From positions 1 through 31,766 of the forward strand of contig JBFWLP010000031.1 in NCBI GenBank assembly GCA_050252075.1: a DNA stretch of 31,766 nt, written 5' to 3'. Source of the stretch: JAAYGT01 sp050252075 (lineage in GTDB: Bacteria; Pseudomonadota; Gammaproteobacteria; Burkholderiales; Burkholderiaceae_B). Below are positions 7,823-16,155 of this stretch, in pieces; within the stretch, counting starts at the first letter, position 1, and each line of letters starts with the position of its first letter. Below the pieces are notes generated by a model that worked only from the letters and a program-made list of their open reading frames with translations, made no database searches and was not told the origin of the DNA. A program made the translations under genes and the position numbers.

Positions 7823-8839
7823 ATGATGCAGACCCAAGATACGTTCGACGTTATTTACACTCACACCGAGGGCGAGCCGCTGTGTATTGTGCACAATGGC
7901 ATTCCTTATCCTGTGGGCTCTACCATTCTGGAAAAGCGCCGCTTTCTGACCGAGCATTACGATTGGGTACGCACCTCGCTGATGCGCGAGCCTCGCGGCC
8001 ATAATGATATGTTCGGCGTGTTTCTTACACCGCCGTCCAGTCCTGACTATGACGCCGGCCTGATTTACATGGATGGCGAAACCTATTCCCACATGTGCGG
8101 GCATGGCACGATTGCCGTTGCCATGGTCATGGTTGCCAACGGCATCGTTCCGCGCGATCCGTCGGGCAAGACCACCATCCGTTTTGAAACCACCGCCGGC
8201 CTGGTCGTGGCTGAAGTCGAATCCGATGGCGACCAGGTGCAATCCACCTGCTTCGAGAATGTGCCTGCCTATGTCGAAGCCCAGGATCTTCCCGTGCATT
8301 TGCCCGGTTATGGCGACGTGACCGCCGATATTGTGTGGGGTGGCAACTATTTCGGCATTATCAATCTTGAAAATACCGGTTTGCGCATCGCACCCGATAA
8401 CGGCGGCGAGCTGATTAAAATGGGATTAATCGCGCGTGATCAGCTGAACAAGAATTATCGAATTCAGCACCCCACCCAGAAACACATTACCGACCTCAAC
8501 TTCATCACCTTCTGGCACCAACCCACGCTGGAAGGCGCCTTTTATAAAAACGTTCACGTGTTCAGCGCCGGCCAGCTCGATCGCTCGCCCGGCGGCACAG
8601 GAACCAGCGCCATGATGGCCATGCTGGAGGCACGCGGGAAAATGACCCTGAACCAGAAAATCCGCTCCGAAGGCCTGCTGGGTACCGGCACATTCGAAGG
8701 CTGCCTGCTGGGCGAAGTTGACCTGAACGGCAAGCGCGGCGTGCGCCCCACCGTCAAAGGCACCGCCAGCATACTCGGCACCGCCCGCTGGACCATCGAC
8801 CGCAACGACCCCGTCGGCGCCGGCTTCGTCGTACGCTAA
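7823..8839 (+). CDS. Proline racemase / hydroxyproline epimerase superfamily protein with atypical Cys/Gly active site
   Basis: 338 residues, full family length. The first catalytic position is Cys92 in MCGHGTI. The second, normally Cys in DRSPCGTGT (racemases, 4-hydroxyproline epimerases) or Thr (trans-3-hydroxyproline dehydratases), is Gly257 in DRSPGGTGTSA. The known classes have Cys/Cys, Ser/Cys or Cys/Thr; Cys/Gly is none of these. Two-base racemisation would need both acids, so the enzyme may perform a dehydration, a one-base reaction, or act on another alpha-amino/imino acid. It closes the transporter operon (AGGAGAG before ATG 7823; a second ATG follows at once), so its substrate is probably what the transporter imports. 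Assigning a precise reaction would be speculation. Confidence 0.85.
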   Translation: MMQTQDTFDVIYTHTEGEPLCIVHNGIPYPVGSTILEKRRFLTEHYDWVRTSLMREPRGHNDMFGVFLTPPSSPDYDAGLIYMDGETYSHMCGHGTIAVAMVMVANGIVPRDPSGKTTIRFETTAGLVVAEVESDGDQVQSTCFENVPAYVEAQDLPVHLPGYGDVTADIVWGGNYFGIINLENTGLRIAPDNGGELIKMGLIARDQLNKNYRIQHPTQKHITDLNFITFWHQPTLEGAFYKNVHVFSAGQLDRSPGGTGTSAMMAMLEARGKMTLNQKIRSEGLLGTGTFEGCLLGEVDLNGKRGVRPTVKGTASILGTARWTIDRNDPVGAGFVVR

Positions 8840-8853
8840 CCCTTTGGTAACCC

Positions 8854-8923
8854 TTTGGGGTCAGAGTAAATTTGGGGTCAGAGTAAATTTGGGGTCAGAG
8901 TAAAAATTTGCTCTGACCCCAAA
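8854..8923. repeat. REP-like cluster 3: three exact tandem units facing one inverted unit
   Basis: TTTGGGGTCAGAGTAAA occurs three times back-to-back without a spacer (8854-8870, 8871-8887, 8888-8904), then AA, then TTTGCTCTGACCCCAAA (8907-8923). The inner 30-bp core, from GGGG to CCCC around GTAAAAATTTGC, is identical to cluster 4 and, inverted, to cluster 5. It lies between two convergent genes and is translated on the minus strand as the end of the threonine-aldolase-like protein. Confidence 0.93.
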
Positions 8924-9952
8924 CTCAAAGCGGTCGATGGCCTGGGCGAGTGCGTTGTCGTTGATGTCGCGGTGGAAGACGGCGCGCATGAGGGTTGGTG
9001 ATTCGACGCCGATGCGGATGCCGTGGGTCCGCAGGAATGTTGCGATGGTGTTGCTGGTCTGGCCGGTGTGGCGAATATCCAGAAAGACCAGATTGGTTTG
9101 AACTTCTGGGTTGACCAGGGTAACGCCAGGCAGTTTGCCGATGGCATTGGCAAAATCCCGTGCCCGGCGATGGTCGTGGGCCAGGTCCTGCACATGATGG
9201 TCCAGTGCATAAATTCCGGCGGCCGCCAGTATGCCGGCTTGGCGCATGGCCCCGCCGAACCGGTGTTTCCAGACGTTCGCACGGGCGATGAAATCGCGAG
9301 AGCCCGCCAGAACGCTGCCCACGGGGCATCCCAGCCCTTTCGACAGATCGATCCATACGCTGTCACAATGCGCCGCAAAGTCGTGGGCAGGTGTTTGGCC
9401 GGCCACCACGGCGTTCATGAGTCGCGCACCGTCCATATGAACGGCCATGCCTTTGTCGCGAGCCCAGCGGGCAACATCGGCAAGGGTTTCCAGCGGCCAG
9501 ACGGCCCCTCCGCCGCGATTGCTGGTTTGTTCTATCACCACCAGGCGAGGGCGGGGCGCTTTGAGTTTTCCGGGTTGCCAGCTGTCGGCCAGGTCGTCGG
9601 CGCTGAAGATGCCGGTTGCGGTGGGGATACCGCGAATCAAACTGCCGCAAAAGACGGCGGCACCTGCGCCTTCGGATGACAAGATGTGGGCATTGGCCGC
9701 CGCCAGAATCTCGTCTCCGGCGCTGCAGTGGACTGCGAGCGAAATCTGGTTCGCCATAGTGCCCGACGGCAGAAAAATAGCCGCTTCCTTGCCCAGAAGC
9801 GTGGCTACTTTTTGTACCAGCGCATTGACGGTCGGATCTTCGTCGCGCTGTTCATCGCCCACGTCGGCATAGGCCATGGCCCGACGCATCGGTTCGCTGG
9901 GCCGTGTTGCCGTATCGCTGACCAGGTCGACAGTAATGGCAGGCGTGTTCAT
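8861..9952 (-). CDS. L-threonine aldolase-like PLP-dependent lyase (beta-eliminating lyase family) with repeat-encoded tail
   Basis: 363 residues. Fold type I PLP enzyme of the LtaE/GLY1 family, which cleaves beta-hydroxy-alpha-amino acids to glycine plus an aldehyde. Visible: N-terminal DLVSDTATRPS, DVGDEQRDEDPTVNALVQKVATLLGKEAAIFLPSGTMANQ, MDGARL (173-178, cofactor Asp), and the PLP lysine K205 in DLSKGLGCPVG. Residues 344-363 are encoded by repeat cluster 3, whose CTCTGA supplies the TGA stop. The natural end was probably close to AQAIDRF. It is the last gene of the seven-gene operon; its ATG overlaps the upstream aminotransferase stop (ATGA). Its place after an amino-acid importer suggests breakdown of an imported beta-hydroxy amino acid, which is inference. 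Confidence 0.85.
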   Translation of the reverse strand: MNTPAITVDLVSDTATRPSEPMRRAMAYADVGDEQRDEDPTVNALVQKVATLLGKEAAIFLPSGTMANQISLAVHCSAGDEILAAANAHILSSEGAGAAVFCGSLIRGIPTATGIFSADDLADSWQPGKLKAPRPRLVVIEQTSNRGGGAVWPLETLADVARWARDKGMAVHMDGARLMNAVVAGQTPAHDFAAHCDSVWIDLSKGLGCPVGSVLAGSRDFIARANVWKHRFGGAMRQAGILAAAGIYALDHHVQDLAHDHRRARDFANAIGKLPGVTLVNPEVQTNLVFLDIRHTGQTSNTIATFLRTHGIRIGVESPTLMRAVFHRDINDNALAQAIDRFEFGVRANFYSDPKFTLTPNLL

Positions 9953-11181
9953 GGCGTCTTTACGCCCCGGCCAATGATCTCAAGCGCCCGATCGATGTCA
10001 TCTGTCGAGTTGTAGGCATGCAGGCCAAAACGCAATTGGCCGCGACGAATCGTGTGCGTCACTTTATGGGCTTTCAGTTGTTCGGACAACGGCGCGACGA
10101 TCGGGTCACTGGAGAAGCCATGGCCTCCGGCATCCAGTTGCCCCAAGGTAAGAATGTGCGATTGCTGGGGGCCCGATCCCGGCACCGCGGGGGTCAGGCC
10201 ATGACGGCATAATCCTTCGTGAAACCGGCTCGCCAGACCAAGAACGTGTTTCTGGGTGTTTTCAGGACCCAGTTGCAGCAGCAGGTCCAGAGAGGCATCG
10301 GCGGCGTAAGCGCCGGCAAGGTTGTAGCTGCCCACTTCAAAGCGCCGGCTGTCGGGCTGGTATTGGTAATCGAAACCACCCATGGTGGAATGATCATCGG
10401 TCAGCTGCATAACCCCTGAGCGTGACAGGTAGGCAGGCGCAAGCCGGTCGATCCACTTCTCGGAAACATACAAAAAGCCGAAGCCGTACAGCCCCAACAG
10501 GCCTTTGGAAACCGATGTGGCAAAGCCGTCGATGCCTTCCTCTGGAAGATTATGATGAAAGATACCTGCCGTTTGCACGCCGTCAACCAGCAGGAAAATA
10601 TCCCGCTTGCGGCAAAACTCGCCCAGCGGACGAATGTCGGTACGGTGTCCGGGTGCAAACGTTGCGGTTGCCGTGGTGATCAATTGGGTATTCGTATCGG
10701 CGGCGTCCATCAGGGCCTGAACATCGATCGACCCGTCGGGCCGGGGCGACACGGTACGAACTTCCAGGCCGCGCGCCCGTTGGCGCAGCCACGGGTAAAT
10801 GTTGTTGGGGTGCTCGGCATCGGCCGTGAGCACCACGTTGCCACCTTCTTTCCATGGCATGGCCCACGCGATGCTGTTGATGCCGTCGGACACGTTGCGT
10901 GTGGCAGCAATCGTACTGTTGGGAACGCCCATCAGGCGTGCAAATTTTTCCCGCGCCGAATGGACTTTTGTCTCGTGTTCGGTTCGGACGGCGGTTGCCA
11001 GTTCCAGGTGGTCAAGAAAGGTATTCACCGCCGCACGCACTTGTTTGTGCAAGATCATCTTGTCGCAGATCGACAGGTAGGTTTGCGTGGTCAATGCGGG
11101 GAATCCGGCACGGAACTCGTCGAAAGACAAGGGCGCGGAAGGCTTGCTGGTTTCATGGCTTGGGGCGGCGGTAGAGTTCAT
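9949..11181 (-). CDS. Aminotransferase class V (cysteine desulfurase / isopenicillin N epimerase-like) PLP enzyme
   Basis: 410 residues from ATG 11181. A fold type I, class V PLP protein: substrate/cofactor segment TRNVSDGINSIAW, aspartate in VDGVQTAGI, PLP lysine in TSVSKGLLGLYGFGFLYVS, and an arginine-rich C-terminal domain ending TDDIDRALEIIG. The family includes desulfurases, kynureninase, serine-glyoxylate aminotransferase and epimerase-like enzymes. No active-site cysteine loop of the NifS kind is obvious, so a desulfurase role seems less likely. A GTG at 11217 would add 12 residues; neither start has a good Shine-Dalgarno, so ATG is preferred. The stop overlaps the lyase start, so the two PLP enzymes are probably made in equal amounts and act in one pathway. 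Reaction unknown. Confidence 0.8.
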   Translation of the reverse strand: MNSTAAPSHETSKPSAPLSFDEFRAGFPALTTQTYLSICDKMILHKQVRAAVNTFLDHLELATAVRTEHETKVHSAREKFARLMGVPNSTIAATRNVSDGINSIAWAMPWKEGGNVVLTADAEHPNNIYPWLRQRARGLEVRTVSPRPDGSIDVQALMDAADTNTQLITTATATFAPGHRTDIRPLGEFCRKRDIFLLVDGVQTAGIFHHNLPEEGIDGFATSVSKGLLGLYGFGFLYVSEKWIDRLAPAYLSRSGVMQLTDDHSTMGGFDYQYQPDSRRFEVGSYNLAGAYAADASLDLLLQLGPENTQKHVLGLASRFHEGLCRHGLTPAVPGSGPQQSHILTLGQLDAGGHGFSSDPIVAPLSEQLKAHKVTHTIRRGQLRFGLHAYNSTDDIDRALEIIGRGVKTP

Positions 11182-11238
11182 TTTGCGAATCGCTTGATCG
11201 GGTGAATTGGTTGACACGCCGGCATGGATGCCGGTTAT

Positions 11239-11988
11239 TTAGTGAAGAATCTGGCTCAGAAAAAGGCGGGTTCGCTCATTTTCCGGTGACGTAAAAAACT
11301 TTTCCGGCGGGGCGGCCTCGACAATTTCTCCGGAGTCCATAAACACCACCAGATCGGCCACTTTGCGGGCGAAGCCCATTTCGTGGGTAACGCACACCAT
11401 GGTCATGCCTTGTTGGGCAAGCTCGGTCATGACATCCAGAACCTCGTGGATCATTTCGGGATCGAGCGCCGAGGTCGGTTCGTCAAACAGCATGACCTGG
11501 GGCTGCAGCATCAGTGAGCGTGCGATCGCAACACGTTGCTGTTGTCCCCCCGACAGCTGGCCGGGGTACTTGCCGGCTTGTTCTGGAATGCGGACACGTT
11601 CCAGCAGTTCCAGGGCCTGGCGCTGGGCGTCGGCCTGTTTCATGCCTTGGGCGCGAATTGGCCCCAGTGTCAGATTGTCCAGCACGGTCAGATGAGGAAA
11701 CAGGTTGAAGCTTTGGAAAACCATGCCCACTTTGCGTCGAACGGCTTGAATATGACGGATATCGTCGTCGACATCGATTCCGTCGACAACGATCCGGCCT
11801 TCCTGATGTTCTTCAAGCCGGTTGATGCATCGTATGGTGGTTGATTTACCCGAACCGGACGGCCCGCATATGACAACCTTCTCACCGCGTGCTATTGATA
11901 AATTAATATCGCGCAGCACGTGAAATTCGCCATACCATTTATTCACATTCTCCAGCGTAACGATGACATTCGAATCGGGGGAACCCAT
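11239..11988 (-). CDS. aapP: General L-amino acid ABC transporter ATPase AapP
   Basis: 249 residues with Walker A GPSGSGKST, Q-loop FQSFNLFPHLTVLDN, signature LSGGQQQRVAIARSL, Walker B VMLFDEPTSALDPEM and switch histidine VTHEMGFARKVAD, all intact. The polar amino-acid (PAAT) ATPase family is clear. Assignment to AapP/BztD rather than GlnQ rests on the three preceding genes, which match AapJ, AapQ and AapM in order and size. The protein sits on the cytoplasmic face and powers import. Start 11988 follows the permease stop by 13 bases, with AAAGGT upstream. Confidence 0.88.
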   Translation of the reverse strand: MGSPDSNVIVTLENVNKWYGEFHVLRDINLSIARGEKVVICGPSGSGKSTTIRCINRLEEHQEGRIVVDGIDVDDDIRHIQAVRRKVGMVFQSFNLFPHLTVLDNLTLGPIRAQGMKQADAQRQALELLERVRIPEQAGKYPGQLSGGQQQRVAIARSLMLQPQVMLFDEPTSALDPEMIHEVLDVMTELAQQGMTMVCVTHEMGFARKVADLVVFMDSGEIVEAAPPEKFFTSPENERTRLFLSQILH

Positions 11989-12001
11989 GGCTGCGGTACC
12001 T

Positions 12002-13114
12002 TTAACGTTTAATGGTGATTTCTTGTTCTATTTTCATGCTGTACCGGGACATGGCATAGCACATGATGAAATATAGAAACGCAATGAATAAATAAGCTTC
12101 GATGCTGTAGCGTACCCACACCGGATCCTGAATGGCGGTCGAGGTGGCCCGTAAAACATCGAACATGCCGATAATGCCGATGAAGGTCGTGTTTTTAAAT
12201 GCCCTGATGATTTCATTCATCATGGATGGCAATACAATCCGGCCGACCTGGGGCATGATGACATAAGCCATTTTTTGCCAGTACGTCAGGCCAACGGTGT
12301 CGGCGGCCTCGTATTGACCATTGCCAATGGCTTGCAGACCACCGCGGAACACTTCGGCGGCATAGGCGGAAAAGAAAATGGTCATGGCAATCTGTGCCCG
12401 CAGGAATTTATCGACCGTGATGCCTTGCGGCATGAACAGAGGAATCATCAGCGAGGCCATAAACAGTACTGTTACCAACGGCAAGCCGCGAACCACTTCA
12501 ATAATGCCCACGCATACCGCACGAATGGCGGGCATGTGCGAGCGCCGGCCCAGGGCCAACAGAACGCCAAGAGGAATGCCGCCCACCACCGTGCCCACGA
12601 ACATTATCAGTGTCAGGGGTAGGCCGCCCCATTCGTGGGTGCCTACCGGCTCCAGGCCAAACAGGCCGCCGAGCATCAGCGTAAAAACCACGGCCGTTGC
12701 CGCCAGCCAAAGCACAACCAGGGTTTTCATGGCCGGCCGTGCGGCTGCGCTGTAAACCGCCAGGGCCAGCACAATGATCACGACCAGCATGCCGCGCCAT
12801 TGTTCGTCGTACGGGAAGGTGCCGAACAGCATGACCCGGTATTTCTCGGGTATGACGGCCCAGCAGGCTCCGGTGGTTTCCTTGCACGCCTGGGCGCCCG
12901 GGAAATACCAGACCGCCTGAACAATGGCCCAGTCAATCAGTCGCGGCAAGGTCAGATACAGCAACACAAGCAGAGCCACGGTAATGAAAGCGCTTGTTCG
13001 CGTTTTGAAAAAGCTGTCACGCACCCGGGCAAGCCAGCCGCTGTGCTTCAACGGGGCGGGTCGTGCGGGCGCTGCGCCGATGTGTGCATGGGAAACAGGA
13101 GAGCGGTTCATCAT
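12002..13114 (-). CDS. aapM: General L-amino acid ABC transporter permease AapM
   Basis: 370 residues, longer than ordinary His/Glu permeases because of the N-terminal extension and extra helices typical of AapM/BztC. The C-terminal half holds the permease core: PLVTVLFMASLMIPLF, then the EAA loop EAADTVGLTYWQKMAYVIMPQVGR, then MNEIIRAFKNTTFIGIIGMFD. A periplasmic stretch with two cysteines (ACKETTGACWAV) follows the first transmembrane helix. The start overlaps a good AAGGAG inside the end of aapQ, with the gap to its stop only one base. It forms a heterodimeric channel with AapQ in the inner membrane. Confidence 0.88.
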   Translation of the reverse strand: MMNRSPVSHAHIGAAPARPAPLKHSGWLARVRDSFFKTRTSAFITVALLVLLYLTLPRLIDWAIVQAVWYFPGAQACKETTGACWAVIPEKYRVMLFGTFPYDEQWRGMLVVIIVLALAVYSAAARPAMKTLVVLWLAATAVVFTLMLGGLFGLEPVGTHEWGGLPLTLIMFVGTVVGGIPLGVLLALGRRSHMPAIRAVCVGIIEVVRGLPLVTVLFMASLMIPLFMPQGITVDKFLRAQIAMTIFFSAYAAEVFRGGLQAIGNGQYEAADTVGLTYWQKMAYVIMPQVGRIVLPSMMNEIIRAFKNTTFIGIIGMFDVLRATSTAIQDPVWVRYSIEAYLFIAFLYFIMCYAMSRYSMKIEQEITIKR

Positions 13115-13115
13115 G

Positions 13116-14309
13116 TCAGCGCTCCTTGATCTGGGCCATGCGGTTATAAATGTTCATCAGCGCCGCGATCGCAAATGAAATAAGCAAATAGATCGACATC
13201 ATGATGCCGATGGCCTCAACGGTATGGCCGCTGAGAGTAACAATGGTGTTATTGATATTGAAAAGCTCCGGATAGCCAATAGCCACGCCGAGCGAACTGT
13301 TTTTCACGATACTGACGTATTGCCCCGCCGCGGGTGGAATCATCACGCGCAAGGCCTGGGGGAACACAATTTTTCGATAAATGTCGCCGGTACTCAAACC
13401 GACTGTTTGAGCCGCTTCGATTTGCCCTTGATTCACCGACTGAATGCCGCTTCGCACAATTTCAGCAAGAAAAGCACCGATGTAGAGTGAAAGTCCCAGT
13501 GCTAGTGCCGTAAATTCGGGCGCGAAAGTAAAGCCCCCTTGAAAATTGAATCCTCGTAATTCAGGTATCGAGAGGCTCATGGGCCAGGCGCTGAAAACGG
13601 CCAATGCGAAGGGGGCGACGCCCAGCACGATGGCCACAAGGCGCCAGAGCGGCTGAGATTTTCCTTGAAGAAATCTCTGGCGGTCGGCGTAACGCTTCAC
13701 CCACCAATACACGACGCAGGAAACCATAAACCCCGCCAATAGCAGCCAGGCCGAGTGACTATTGGTCAGCCAGGGTACGGATATTCCGCGGTTGCTGATA
13801 AACGCGGAGTCACCCAGCGAGATTGCGTCGCGCGGCCGAGGCAGATTGGTAATAATGGTGTACCAGAACACCAGTTGAATCAGCTGCGGGGTATTGCGGA
13901 AAATCTCGACGTAAAGGGTCGATAATTTGCGTAATAAAGCATTATCGGAAAGCCTGCCCAAACCAAAAATGACACCCAGCAGCGTAGCCAGAATGATGCT
14001 GGCGGCGGCGACTTTCAAGGTATTTAATATCGCGACACCGTAAGCTCGGAAAAACGTATCTTTTGAATTAAAGGCAATGGGTGTTTCGCTGATTTCAAAA
14101 CCGGCCGGCTGCCACAGGAATGAAAACCCCGTCGCAATACCCTGACGCTCCAGGGCCTGCTGGGCATTGCTGAACAGGTAATAACCTGAAAGCAGAATGG
14201 TGCCAACGACGATCACCTGATAGATCAAGGCGCGGGTGGTGACGTTGTTCCAGCCGCCACGAACGGCACGTTTGGGTCGTGAGGCAGACAAAGTGGAGGT
14301 TCGTTTCAT
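13116..14309 (-). CDS. aapQ: General L-amino acid ABC transporter permease AapQ
   Basis: 397 residues, the usual AapQ/BztB length. The N-terminal transmembrane helix is near residues 28-47, followed by the family's long periplasmic segment (GFSFLWQPAGFEISETPIAF). The core includes YVEIFRNTPQLIQLVFWY and the EAA loop EAAQTVGLSTGDIYRKIVFPQALR, ending in NSSLGVAIGYPELF. It partners AapM. Unlike its downstream neighbours it is separated from aapJ by 91 bp holding a strong stem-loop, so it may be expressed less than the binding protein. Confidence 0.88.
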   Translation of the reverse strand: MKRTSTLSASRPKRAVRGGWNNVTTRALIYQVIVVGTILLSGYYLFSNAQQALERQGIATGFSFLWQPAGFEISETPIAFNSKDTFFRAYGVAILNTLKVAAASIILATLLGVIFGLGRLSDNALLRKLSTLYVEIFRNTPQLIQLVFWYTIITNLPRPRDAISLGDSAFISNRGISVPWLTNSHSAWLLLAGFMVSCVVYWWVKRYADRQRFLQGKSQPLWRLVAIVLGVAPFALAVFSAWPMSLSIPELRGFNFQGGFTFAPEFTALALGLSLYIGAFLAEIVRSGIQSVNQGQIEAAQTVGLSTGDIYRKIVFPQALRVMIPPAAGQYVSIVKNSSLGVAIGYPELFNINNTIVTLSGHTVEAIGIMMSIYLLISFAIAALMNIYNRMAQIKER

Positions 14310-14344
14310 GATGACGGGCGGGCAGGCGAGGATGACGCGTCCGG

Positions 14345-14377
14345 CTTACCCTGCGGAGCCTGGTGCCGCAGGGTAAG
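14345..14377 (-). promoter_or_regulatory. Perfect 12-bp stem-loop between aapJ and aapQ
   Basis: CTTACCCTGCGG (14345-14356) and CCGCAGGGTAAG (14366-14377) pair perfectly around a 9-base loop. No T-tract follows on the minus strand, so it is not a standard terminator. In binding-protein ABC operons such intergenic hairpins commonly stabilise the upstream message or act as partial terminators, raising binding protein over permease. Confidence 0.65.
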
Positions 14378-14400
14378 ACGCGTTAAGAAAAAACAGGGAA

Positions 14401-15432
14401 TCAGTTAAACGGAGGTGCGTACAGCAAGCCGCCGTTTGTCCACTGGGCGTTGATGCCGCGCTCCAGTTTCAGCGGCGAGTTCTTCCCAAGAGTGCGATCA
14501 TAGATTTCGCCGTAATTGCCCACTTGCTTGATTATTTGATAGGCCCAGTCGTTGCTTAGCCCCAACGACTTGCCCAGCTCGCCGGTGGCGCCAAGCAGGC
14601 GGCCAATTTCCGCATCATTGGTTTTGCGCATTTCATCGACATTCTTTGAGTTAATGCCGTATTCCTCGGCGGCAATCAATGCATACACCGTCCAGTTGAC
14701 GATATCCCGCCATTGCGGATCGCCTTGTCGCACGACCGGACCCATGGGATCTTTGCCGAAGATTTCAGGAAGAATGACGTAGTCGTCGGGGTTGCTTGCC
14801 GCCGTCGCACGCCCCGAGCTCAGTCCCGAGGTGGATTGAACGTGAACATCGCATCGCCCGCCGAAAAACGCATTGTTCAGCTCTTTGCGATCTTCAATGA
14901 CCACCGGTTTGTACTTCAGACCATTGGCCCGGAAGATATCGGCCACAATTTTTTCCGAGGTCGAGCCCGGCTCAATGCAGATGGCCGCACCATCCAGGTC
15001 TTTGACCGACTTGACGCCCAGATCCTTGCGCACCATAAAGCCTTGCCCGTCGTAGAAAATCGGTGCAACAAAATCAAGCCCCAGGCTGGAATCGCGGCTT
15101 AGTGTCCAGGTAACGTTCGCAGTCAGCAAATCGACTTCCGACGTTTGCAATGCCGTGAAGCGGGTTTGACTGGACACTTTCACAAATTGCGTCTTGCTTG
15201 CATCGCCCAGTGTGGCCGCAGCAACCGCGCGGCAAACGTCGACATCAATACCTTGCCACTGGCCCTTGCTGTCCAGACCCGAAAAGCCGGGGCGACCACC
15301 ATAGGCTCCGCATATCACCGTGCCGCGCTGCTTGACGGTTTCCAGCGTGGTTGCTGCCTGGCTGGTGGCGTGTGTGCCTACACCCATCGCCAACAGACAA
15401 CTTGCGACCGCCAGTTTTCCATAATGCTTCAT
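14401..15432 (-). CDS. aapJ: General L-amino acid ABC transporter periplasmic binding protein AapJ
   Basis: 343 residues with a signal peptide (about 1-26, ending ATSQA). The mature part reads as AapJ/BztA: TVICGAYGGRPGFSGLDSKGQWQGIDVDVCRAVAAA (in pieces), TWTLSRDSSLGLDFV, IEPGSTSEKIV and YGEIYDRTLGKNSPLKLERGIN (two segments). The family binds a broad range of L-amino acids in the periplasm. Start ATG 15432 has AAGGAGAG upstream and lies 25 bp after the GntR gene, so regulator and transporter are co-transcribed. The catabolic genes behind it suggest a narrower physiological substrate than the family name implies. Confidence 0.88.
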   Translation of the reverse strand: MKHYGKLAVASCLLAMGVGTHATSQAATTLETVKQRGTVICGAYGGRPGFSGLDSKGQWQGIDVDVCRAVAAATLGDASKTQFVKVSSQTRFTALQTSEVDLLTANVTWTLSRDSSLGLDFVAPIFYDGQGFMVRKDLGVKSVKDLDGAAICIEPGSTSEKIVADIFRANGLKYKPVVIEDRKELNNAFFGGRCDVHVQSTSGLSSGRATAASNPDDYVILPEIFGKDPMGPVVRQGDPQWRDIVNWTVYALIAAEEYGINSKNVDEMRKTNDAEIGRLLGATGELGKSLGLSNDWAYQIIKQVGNYGEIYDRTLGKNSPLKLERGINAQWTNGGLLYAPPFN

Positions 15433-15457
15433 TGCTACTCTCCTTGCCTTATCGGCA

Positions 15458-16141
15458 TTAGCCCTGCAGTTGAGTCAATGGTCCGGTGCGCGTGGTCAAC
15501 ATTTTCATGCGGAAATCCAGACCGGCTTTCAGATGGTTATGCATCAGTTCCCTGGCGACATCGGTATCGTGTCTGGCGATGGCCTGAAGAATCCGGTAAT
15601 GCTCGGTAACGGCCGACAGCACGCGCTCGGGGCGGCGTTGCCGGACGATGCCAAAAGGAATCCGGAACCGGAGACGAAAAGGGCGATACATATTGAGCAA
15701 TTCCTTGTTTCCGGACAGCTCGACAACCTTCATATGAAAATCGACGCCCACGTCGTGAATATCTTTGACATCGAACGGTTCACTGGAATTCATGACTTGT
15801 TCAAAGCGTTCTTGGTAAGGCAACAGCTCATCAACCGCACCCCGGTCCGCCGCCATTTGCACGGCCAGGCCTTCAAGTGCGAATCGGATTTCATAAATTT
15901 CCTGCAGCTCCAGAACCGTAAGACGGCGCACCACACTGCCCCGAGTGGGATGGCTTTCGAGTACCCCCTCACGCACCAGATCACGTATCGCCTCGCGCAC
16001 CGGAGTGCGACCGAACCCCAGCGATTCCGACAGCGTTCGCTCGGACAACATCGCCCCTTCCGGCAGGGAACCATCGAGCAGCAGCTCCACCAGCCGCTCA
16101 TAAGCCATACGGCTTTCCAGTTTTGGCATCGTCACAATCAT
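15458..16141 (-). CDS. GntR-family (FCD) transcriptional regulator, operon-leading
   Basis: 227 residues from ATG 16141. The N-terminal winged helix (ESRMAYERLVELLLDGSLPEGAMLSERTLSESLGFGRTPVREAI, in pieces) is the GntR domain. The C-terminal all-helical FCD ligand domain follows, with histidines in FHMKVVEL and TEHYRIL that usually bind a metal. It is the first gene of the aap operon and sits 26 bp upstream of aapJ. The frame is open to a GTG at 16165, but that codon lies inside the operator palindrome. ATG 16141 or 16129 is more likely; neither has a clear Shine-Dalgarno. It probably represses its own operon and is released by an imported amino acid or product. Confidence 0.85.
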   Translation of the reverse strand: MIVTMPKLESRMAYERLVELLLDGSLPEGAMLSERTLSESLGFGRTPVREAIRDLVREGVLESHPTRGSVVRRLTVLELQEIYEIRFALEGLAVQMAADRGAVDELLPYQERFEQVMNSSEPFDVKDIHDVGVDFHMKVVELSGNKELLNMYRPFRLRFRIPFGIVRQRRPERVLSAVTEHYRILQAIARHDTDVARELMHNHLKAGLDFRMKMLTTRTGPLTQLQG

Positions 16142-16155
16142 CGTGCCATAGTAGC

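Noticed and set aside
8854..8923. Tandem 17-bp units as a CRISPR array
   Set aside because: Units abut without spacers, one is inverted and no cas gene is present.
9949..11181. Class V aminotransferase as a cysteine desulfurase (SufS/IscS)
   Set aside because: No Suf or Isc partners and no recognisable active-site cysteine loop; context is amino-acid uptake.
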